A stretch of 64,000 nucleotides of DNA from Lutraria lutraria (lineage: Eukaryota; Mollusca; Bivalvia; Venerida; Mactridae), in NCBI GenBank assembly GCA_964023205.1, contig OZ026841.1, forward strand, positions 27,852,399 through 27,916,398. The letters run 5' to 3'. A program made the position numbers and the translations under genes. The notes under the pieces were generated by a model. It did no database searches. It had not been told where the DNA came from and saw only the letters and a list, made by a program, of their open reading frames with translations. This document shows positions 56,030 through 64,000 of this stretch, one piece after another; position 1 is the first letter of the stretch; the number at the start of each line of letters is the position of its first letter.

Positions 56030-56585
56030 ATACACTGGGGAAGAAAAGATGCACTTAATGTATATGAAGTTTTTTTTTCAGTTTGTGAAATGAACTAAGA
56101 GCATTTTACCCCCCCAAAAATGCGCTTAAAGTGCACTTGAGAAAGGTTTTAGTTTTTAAGAAAAAGTACTGAAAGTACATTAATTCACTGAAAAAAAACA
56201 CATTTTGGCCAGAAAGTGTTTTTTGAAGTGCATTTAATGTGCATTTAATGAACTTGGTGAGGAAAAAGACACTTATAATGCACTAGCAAAAAATGAACTT
56301 CAAAAATGCAAGATGCACATTTTGTGAAAGAAAAAGCGCTTTTAGTACACTAAGTGCAATTTAAGCACATTTTTTGTAGCCAAAAAGCGCTTTTAAAACA
56401 CTCTAAGTGTACTGGAAGTACATTTATTCACTGAAAAAGAACACTTCTTAGCTTGAAAGTGTATTAAAAAGTGTTTTTAAAGCATATTTAATGTGCATTT
56501 AGTGAACAAAACACTGCCAATACCGCTATTTTTATATGCATTAAATGCGCATTTAAAGCACATTAAATGTGCATTTCAGCCACTT
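56030..56585. repeat. array of GTGCATTTAA-like words
   Basis: Dozens of variants of AGTGCATTTAATGTGCA and AAAGCGCTTTTAA in both orientations over 550 bp, ending near 56580 with 'ccactta'. No fixed period; non-coding. Confidence 0.75.
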
Positions 56586-57214
56586 ATTTGAGAAGGGAAG
56601 TTGAGAGTTTAGTAGCATTGTTCCAGTATATTCTATTGAAAGTGATTTCTTACTTGTATTAACTTGTAACTATTAATATTTGAATAATTACTTTAAACAC
56701 TATTTGTAACTTTGGATTTAATCATATGAATGTGTTATGAAAGAAATAAAATTCATCAAAATAAAATCTTGTGTATTATTACATTACAGAGTTTCCAAGT
56801 CTAACTTGGATGGTGGCAGCAAAATTGTAGAATAGCCATATTGAGGAATTCTGACAGTGTCCGTCAGAATCTCTGTTGCCCAATTTACCCTTGTGCTACC
56901 CAGGGGAGAATTCGGTTACGCTATTAAGAACTAGTAATCTTATTAATGTTTCCTGTGCTCATAAGCATACAGATCAACGAAGTCTTTACATCAGATATTT
57001 AAAATTACGTAAACAAAAAAGTATAATACATGTAACATACTTGTCAAGTTTTTTCCATAAATGAATGGAACATAACCATTCATGCATTTTCTGGTTTTGC
57101 ATCATCATTGTAGAAGCATGTTCCCAGAATTCCCCTCACCATATCATAACCATAACCTAACCACTACATGGACTTGCAGTATATCATGAACAGAACATGT
57201 TAACATGAAACTAT

Positions 57215-57287
57215 GGTCAAACCTGTGAACAAAGGCCACACATGGGGAAGTCATAATCTGAGGTGGCTGCTAACATATGTTTGACTG
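57215..57287. mobile_element. short relative of the 12081-12266 MITE
   Basis: GGTCAAACCTGTGAACAAAG at the left and 'gctaacatatgtttgact' at the right pair imperfectly; 'aggccac' answers 'gtggct'. Confidence 0.55.
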
Positions 57288-58074
57288 TAGAAGAAAATAA
57301 CTTGCAATTTTGAATGAAGATATTTTATGTATTAAAGATATCCCATTACACTGTGTTACACTACTTGGAGAATTATTTTATTTATTTTTGACTTAACTTG
57401 AAATGTTCTCACCAACTTTTAACCATAATAAAAACATTTAATTTTGTTAAGCAGTCGAGGGTTAATTGGTAAAAACAGTATAATTTGAACATGGCCTTTA
57501 ACTAAATAACACTTGTCCAAGGTTCTTGGTCCCCCTCCATATTCGGTAAATGTATTTTATTCATTTGGTCTTCATGAAATATCATTGAAGGTAACATAAC
57601 AAAATAGAAATCACATGCCCAAATCACCAAATATGGAGTATTATCTGTTTATGACAGGGGTATCACTGGGTACCAGCCATCTCATTGTCGCCAAGTTAAG
57701 GACAAGTTATAAGTGGATCAAGATATACAATAATACATACCTGAGGAAACCCATACTCAATATAAGCATTTTCTAATAATTATACAGCCAAGCGACATAG
57801 CATCCATTAGTAGATTGTACAAATCATGTGCCCAATGTCAATATTCAATTATTATATTGTCCATGCCCCATGATTGCATGATCACTTGATTTTATGAAGA
57901 CTTCAATGTAAAAGGAAAAATTTAAAAATTCTTCAACTATTATAATTTAGATAATCCATGCAACATTTGTCTGTGTATATATAAGGTTTATAATAAAATT
58001 AAAATGTGCACAACCTGTGATGATATTGCCAAAATATTTATATTTTATTACAATGCCAAGGACTTATATACATA
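57288..58074. other. no gene seen
   Basis: AT-rich; nothing supported. Confidence 0.4.
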
Positions 58075-60089
58075 CGAGGGGTGATCCAAAATAAACAGGA
58101 CTATTGTCGCTGCATAAATGTGGCTCAATAAAGAAGACAGAAAATTACATTAAGATAATGCGGAATCTTTCCGCTACATTCTGTATCGATATCAATTGAA
58201 ATGTACAACACAAACAAATTATACAGAGATATTTATCAGAGCACTATTGTCTGTCCGGCGCATGGTAAATACAACAACATTGACGTCAACGATGTCAAGT
58301 AGTTAACGTCGATACTTACAAGTCAGTATTTCTCAAAATACTCCCCGTTAAGCATAATACACCGACAATGGCGATGAACCCATTTATTAAAGATGTCCCA
58401 ATACCATTCAGAATCATATTTATTTATGATCTGTGTTGTTGCAGTCTTCAAATCAGCTAGTGAATCAAATCGCTTACCCTTCAGTTTCTTCTTGATCAAC
58501 GGGAAAAAAGCAAAATCAAATGGGGCTAAATCCGGTGAGTATGGTGTATGGGTTAATTTCTGAAATCCTTGAACAGCTATTTCAATACGAGTTGTTTCTG
58601 CGGTGTGTGAAGATGCATTGTCCATTCTAAGAATGAAATTTTCTGGAGGAATTCCTGGTCTCTTCTTCTGCAATGCGTGCAGTAGGTCTCTACGGAGAAC
58701 CTGTTGGATAATGGAAGTTAGAAAATTGCATAAAAATCGATGCACCTTACATTTTGTAAGTTCTTAGTTTAACCAAAACAGAAGAATTATGAAACAAACG
58801 AAAATGTTGAATTACAGAATTGAATTAGGAATCATAAATATACCTTGCTATAACAGTCTGCATTTACAGTAGTATTGTTGGGGACTGCATGGTTTAGGAG
58901 CATCCCATGTATGTCAGCAAACATGATGAACATGTACTTTCCACCACTTTTACAAACTCGTGACTTCTTTGGAGGCGGTGATCCAACTCTTTTCACACTG
59001 CTGATTGAGACTTCACTTCAGGGTCATAAAACCAGAACCATGTCTCGTCCGTAGTGATAATCTTTGATAAGTACTCCTCCTTCCCTCTCGAACCTCCATA
59101 TAAATGCCCCGGATTCTTGCACTCGTCTATCCTTCTCGTGGTCTTTTAGAAGCCGCGGGATCCATCTGGCATGCACCTGAAAGTAATTTGAAATCAAATT
59201 GTTAATGATGTTAAATTTGAAATGTTCTTATCATTATTTTATTTTTTGACGACTCTACTGCCTTTAATTATCAAAATTATTTCAAATAATAGAAAATGCG
59301 ATACATGTATTACAATAATCTATAAAACAATAAAAGCCAATTTAAACTATGTGCATACCTTTGCCATTTGAAGTTCTTCGGTTAAAATTCTGTACATTGT
59401 CCCATAGCTCACATCAAACATGTCTGCCAAGCCCCTTACTGTCTGCCGTTGATCATTGGCTAGAGCGTCCGCAACCGACGTCATTAACGTTGTGCTATTT
59501 TTTCTCTTTCGGCCTCTACCCGCATGATCTTCAATTGATTCCCGTCTGGCGACAAACCTTTTATGCCAGTTGAAAACCAGGGTCCGACTGACACGTTTTT
59601 TCAGGCTGGTTTCCTGTATCATCTTATACGTTTGTGTAGGCGTGTTGCCTAATTCTTTACAAAATTTGATTACAGATCTCACTTCGGTGTTGTACGACGT
59701 TGACATATTGACGTTCTGTACGTTGTCACTTGTCTTGTACAAAGCTTGTTTATTTTTAACTGCAACGTCCAAATTACGTCATATTTGAACGTTGTTGTAT
59801 ATATGTGGCATGACAACTTAGCGGAATTTTGTGCGCTTAGACCGAACTATGACTAAATAATTAGTGTCATTACATGTATATTCATGATCTAAACTTCTAG
59901 TGCGCCGGGTACACATTACCATGGTTATACATAGCGTCTTTGTTGGAATACAGTCAAATTTATTTTGTCAAAATTCATAAGCAATCAACCAGATTGGATA
60001 GCAGTATAAAAATATGTTTAATAATTAAGAATTGAACCATAAGTTTTGCCAAGAGCGCGATAGTCCTGTTTACTTTGGATCATCACTCG
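58075..60089 (-). mobile_element. 2,015-bp mariner-like element
   Basis: The left end CGAGGGGTGATCCAAAATAA continues ACAGGACTAT; the right end is its complement with a few differences (CGAGTGATGATCCAAAGTAA). TA flanks both sides (58073-58074 and 60090-60091). It carries a - strand transposase relic. Confidence 0.9.
58323..59772 (-). pseudogene. mariner transposase, apparently intron-containing and frameshifted
   Basis: Parts 59772-59359, 59176-58844 and 58700-58323. Part 1: ATG, helix-turn-helix (ELGNTPTQTYKMIQE), VFNWHKRF and GRGRKRK, then a second HTH. Part 2: DETWFWFYDP (first catalytic Asp) with a shift before it and one after it. Part 3: DNASSHTA (second Asp) and PYSPDLAPFDFAFFP (third Asp, DD34D-like). 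Each gap has GT and AG at its edges (GCAAAG|GTATGC, tttc-AG|GTGCAT, AG|GTATAT, caac-AG|GTTCTC). Mariner genes usually lack introns. Other explanations are inserted sequence or decay. Not functional as it stands. Confidence 0.85.
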
Positions 60090-60228
60090 TACATGTTAGT
60101 CTACATTTATGAGACGTACGAGCAATCCGTTCATAATTTTGCTATTTCATCTATTCAGAAGATAAATATTGGCGAAAAATGTTGCGATATCATCTGTAGT
60201 GTACAATTAGTTGTACTACATACATGTG

Positions 60229-60404
60229 CAGTGCAACCTCTCTAAAGCAACATCCTTTGGGAGTAGCAAATATATGTTGTTGTTGAGAGGTTGTTGCTCT
60301 AGAGAGGTTAAATTAAAAGTTGAATCGTGCAGTGGGAAATAATAATGTTGTTGTTGAAGGGAGGTTGTTGCTCAAGAGAGGGCCGCTCTAGAAAGGTTGC
60401 ACTG
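60229..60404. mobile_element. 176-bp palindromic MITE
   Basis: CAGTGCAACCTCTCTA at the left and TAGAAAGGTTGCACTG at the right pair with one mismatch. The interior 'gagaggttgttgctctagagagg' and 'gggaggttgttgctcaagagagg' is itself a tandem duplication. Confidence 0.8.
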
Positions 60405-61600
60405 TATGTACATAAGTCCTTGACAATGCACATCATATTAAAATATTTATTTTGGCAATATCTTGGTTTTGATTGGGGGAGAATTAAGCAGGAGTATAAC
60501 AAATTGAACGGTATATACACTGCTGGGTCAAAACCAGGATCGATATTTCAACAAACAGGTCTTTGATATACAGTAACTTCAGTTCAAATCACACTCACAG
60601 AGATAAAAAAGTTTGAAAGAATATTTTATGTGGCATTATGATGTTCTTCAATATAAATCTAAGTACAATGTAGTAATCAATCCATAATGCCTGATAACTG
60701 TGATAGACAAATTTCTATCTAAAATAAGGCAAGATTACTACCCATGATGGGGGGGGGGGGGTGCTCGCGTAATTATCTACTGAAGATATGTGGATCATTT
60801 CTCCTCAAGTTTATACCCCTCTGGGGTGCCGAGCCATCTGAAAATGTGAAGAAATTATCTTCAGCATTACTGGGGTATCTGTGTCGAAGGTAAGGTAATG
60901 TTCAATACACTAAAACTCTGTGAAAGTGCAGTTCCTACCAGAAATCCTGTAAAAAATGGTAGACAATGAAGGAGACAAAAATATGATATTAATTTTATGA
61001 GTTATTCTTAATATAGGCCTTTATTACTTTTTATGTTGTAAATGTAAGCCCTTTGTATTCAGAACTGATCCCGGACGCATACATAGATAGAACCACCGAA
61101 CTGGACATGTGTCATTTGTCAGGTACCAGGTGGGATTTGAATCCATGGCGATGAAGGGCTAGTGATTATTAGTTAGAGATCATAACCATTTTAAACGGAG
61201 GCCGCTACAGCATTGCATTTAGATAAATACATTTTGTAAAATGATCAGTTCATTTCTTCCTTGTGTGTTGAACCCACAGTCTTCTTAACTACCTCAAACT
61301 GTTGCTATGTATTAGGCTAGAAAAGTTATGTTTATGATTATTTGACAAAAACAGGCTAGGTTGCCATGGTTGCAGAATATTCAAGGTCTACGTCCCCGCA
61401 AGAGGTTTGATCTCCAGGGAAAATAGATAACTTTTCTTCACGTATATTTCATTGATTTTGTAGTGTGTAGAATATTTTCATATGTTTCATTTTCTGTTGA
61501 TCGGATAATCAGAAAAACAGTCATTTTTTCTTACCTTATTATCTAAAGCGGACCTCGGGTAATAATTGACAAAACATGGTCATAAATGCTTATATTTCAG
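60405..61600. other. no gene seen
   Basis: A G-run of about thirteen lies at 60748-60760. 61120-61180 is faintly tRNA-like on the - strand. No exon is supported. Confidence 0.4.
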
Positions 61601-61718
61601 AGACCACATTCCGACTTTTGATGTGTATTTGAAAGCGAACCATGGTAAATCTGGCACTCACATCCATAAAAAAGCTAAAGACATGGAACACCTGTTTTCA
61701 AGTTTGTCTTCTTATTGA
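61601..61718 (+). CDS. orphan terminal exon
   Basis: Acceptor tatatttc-AG at 61599-61600. One base completes a codon, then 38 codons (HIPTFDVYLKANHGKSGTH, KKAKDMEHLF) and TGA at 61716-61718. It is Lys/His-rich with no known domain. It needs a phase 2 donor upstream; none of the exons seen fits, so the parent gene is unknown. Confidence 0.4.
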
Positions 61719-61779
61719 AGGTAGACCTGTTTTGTTCTAATTAACTTGTGTTGCAAATAAAAAACTGTTTCAAACGAAG

Positions 61780-61935
61780 TCTGAGAGGGGGGTATATTGG
61801 AGTTGGTCGGTCCGTCAGTCTGACCGCATACAAGTTAGTGGAGCAAACTACTTCCACATTCTTTAATCGATTACAATGAAACTTGAAAATATGTTATCAT
61901 CATGAAGTGTAGATGTGTAGATGTAAACAAATCTG
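61780..61935 (+). repeat. dispersed repeat shared with 34160-34480
   Basis: 'ggggtatattggagt', 'ggtccgtcagtctgaccgcat' and 'aagttagtggagcaaactac' match the other copy closely. Confidence 0.65.
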
Positions 61936-62039
61936 TCAGAATGAATGTCTCATCTACCTGGTATGTCTTGTGTCTGGGACTGAGATCAGAATCCCTCCTG
62001 TTTATCTTTCTATGCAAACCAGGTTTTTCGTGAAGTTAT

Positions 62040-62255
62040 CAACTCACCTTAAAGCCCCCTACCTGAATCTTTTTGGGTAAATTTTTTTCAATGAAAAGCA
62101 CCTTTCTGACTTGTATTTTCAGTTTAATAAAAAGAATAAATGGGGTTACCTAGTGGGGGATATAAAAAAAATTGGAAAAAAAGTGTTTCTTAGCTACCAC
62201 TGTAAATTCTCTGGGTAGGGTAACCACAAACAAACATTTGTTTAATGATGGTCTG
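62040..62255. mobile_element. reversed relative of the 21235-21456 MITE
   Basis: 'gtaaccacaaacaaacatttgtttaatgatgg' and 'ctgggtagggtaacc' correspond to the reverse complement of words in the other copies; the left end is decayed. Confidence 0.45.
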
Positions 62256-63547
62256 AGATTTTTGACCACTGAACACAAAAAGGTCCAAGGTTTAATATAC
62301 ATCGCTAAATTTGATTTTTCGCTAAATGGCTCATGAATTGATCCATGTCGGGCTCATCAATGTGACGAAATGCTTGGAACTAAGAAGTGATTGATTGATC
62401 ATGTTGTATATGAATACTGACAATAAATGAGTTTTTTTACTTTAGTTCATATATCAAAAAAAAAATAAATGTATATTAATTCTGTAATTACAAATATATT
62501 TTCAGTCATATCCGATGCAATGCAGTCTATACTTACCAATCATCTATGATAATTTTGTCGAGTGAATTGGTAAAAAATTGATAAATGTGTATTATTATTT
62601 TGAATATTCTTTTAAAAAGAAAGTTGACTGCTTTTGTTTACTTTTTTCGGACTTGAACCTTAATTTTGAATAGATATTGTTGATTCCATTGACTTAGATA
62701 TGGCTTCCCAACTTATTGCAGTTATTAATTTTTTGTTTGTTTTGATTGTTCATTATACACATGTATTGAGTTTTACGCCCCTTTTCAACAGTCAGAGTCT
62801 AAGAGGTGGACAATTCACCTAAGTATCGCTCCTGGGAAGAACCAGTACTAGACTCCCAACCTCTGTAAGCAACTGCCTACTTTCTCATATAATTTGAGAT
62901 GGTTGTTAGCTGTGCTTGAACCCAAGACCCTCTTACATGTATAAGTGAGAGGTTACAGTGATTTGAAGTCAGCAACCTTAACCACTTGACTTGGTGGTGC
63001 ATGGGTCCAAAGTGACAATTTAGCCTGAATTACTTCATTAAAGTTTCATGCAATCACACTTTTGTTAAATTCATTGTAACTATAATGCAATTATTTTCTG
63101 ATGTTTTATGTTTCATAGATTCTTTTATAGTACAAGATTATATTTTTGAATGTTTATTTTTTGGAATAATCCTAAATGCTCATTACCTGATGGTTGAGCT
63201 CTGTTCACTGATGGTTTTGAACAAAGGTGATACTCATACAAATAAGTCCATGGAGGATGTTCATATCTTTGTAGACGAAATCCCCCATCCACAGTAAGCG
63301 GATGCGAGACATACTACCTTACGAAGTTTGTCATAATCGTGGAGTCCCGATTTATTTAAGATCTACTAGCTTTAATAAGTAATCATTAATAAGGGTAGGG
63401 GGAAAGCCCCCCTACTTTCAAAATCCTAAATTGGACACTGTATAAACAATAAAAGATTATCAAATTACTAGTAGGATGATGAAGATTTCAGTTCTTGAAA
63501 TATTATGAAATGGGTATACTTCTATTTAGGATATTATTTTGAACCTT
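62256..63547. other. no gene; possible SINE piece
   Basis: A tRNA-like SINE fragment may lie on the - strand at 62860-63010. The frame ending at 63297 is not convincingly coding. Confidence 0.35.
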
Positions 63548-63839
63548 CAGGGCTTGAATTTAACTGTTTTTGCCACTTGCAATTTTTTGTTAGTACACAA
63601 AACTAGCAAAATTTGAAATCCATTAGCAATTTTTTCACAACATTTGTTTTTCAGAAATTTTCATGTTATAACATAATAGGTTGTTTTTATGTGAATGTAA
63701 TTGTATTGCATAAAAAAATAAAATTACTATAACAGTTCCGGTTCCACTAGCAAAAAAATACTAGTGGTCATAAAATGAACTAGCAAAATCTATTTTCACT
63801 AGCATTTTGCTAATTTGCTAGTGTTAATTCACGAGCTCT
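63548..63839. mobile_element. hAT-like MITE
   Basis: The left end CAGGGCTTGAATTTAAC and right end 'gttaattcacgagctct' pair imperfectly. The 8-bp direct repeat TGAACCTT is at 63540-63547 and 63839-63846, overlapping the end by a base, so the exact edge is ambiguous. The interior is full of 'actagcaaaa' words in both orientations. Confidence 0.75.
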
Positions 63840-64000
63840 GAACCTTACTCATCTTTTATGATTGACTTATACCAATTTCTTTAGTTACTTTGGCCAAATC
63901 AACTTATAGGCTTTTAGATTTATTGCTGAGATTTTAATTCAAAATAAGCAGATAAAAATCACTCCAACTTGATTTGATAAATCCTATAAAGGGTATAGTC

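Noticed and set aside
58075..60089. Full-length active mariner
   Set aside because: At least two frameshifts remain around the DETW segment even after removing the apparent introns.

Overview
The window is AT-rich, intron-rich and crowded with repeats. It looks like nuclear DNA of an invertebrate animal, most likely a bivalve or other mollusc. The reasons are tRNA-derived SINEs with mollusc-like bodies, many short TIR elements, a tyrosine-recombinase (YR) retrotransposon, a mariner, and a dispersed repeat ending in GGGCCATCATGGCCCTCTTG. Species identity is inference. No rRNA gene, CRISPR array or bacterial-style operon is visible.

Layout. 1-5.3 kb: repeats plus two phase-matched exons of an unrecognised + strand gene (3611-3718, 4665-4779). 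5365-19923: a 14,559-bp DNA transposon with about 80-bp terminal inverted repeats and a perfect 9-bp target duplication (TTTAAATGG). It carries two convergent intron-containing genes, both open after conceptual splicing: a 986-aa DUF6589-type protein (five exons, + strand), inferred to be the transposase, and a 528-aa RecQ-like helicase (three exons, - strand). This is the most striking object in the window. 20-24.3 kb: no convincing gene, several foldback or TIR elements. 24.3-30.8 kb: a Ngaro/DIRS-like YR retrotransposon on the - strand, encoding an SGNH hydrolase, Gag with zinc knuckles, RT-RNase H and a tyrosine recombinase. It has a four-copy hairpin repeat between the hydrolase and Gag, and a 70-bp tandem array beyond the recombinase.

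31.3-42.7 kb: a decayed multi-exon + strand gene. Its exons encode the C-terminal half of a KMT5A-like SET domain, then unknown segments, a 20-aa acidic repeat, a C2H2-like motif, a tyrosine-recombinase-like domain with frameshifts, stops and an internal deletion, and three C-terminal exons. 42.7-51 kb: mostly non-coding, with a 38-bp minisatellite, a second broken DUF6589 exon at 48.5 kb and a long imperfect palindrome at 50.2-50.8 kb. 51-54.4 kb: four phase-matched exons of a proline/glutamine-rich repeat protein. Its repeat region lies next to an inverted copy that is joined to a LINE reverse-transcriptase fragment. 55-64 kb: MITEs, a 2,015-bp mariner-like element whose transposase gene appears split by introns, an orphan terminal exon, and a hAT-like MITE.

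Functional picture. In the large transposon, the helicase probably assists the DUF6589 protein in transposition, and their 3' ends appear to overlap. The YR retrotransposon lies just upstream of the surviving SET exons, and no N-terminal SET exon was found. Most remaining structure is insertion within insertion; two cases still show the pre-insertion sequence of the host repeat.
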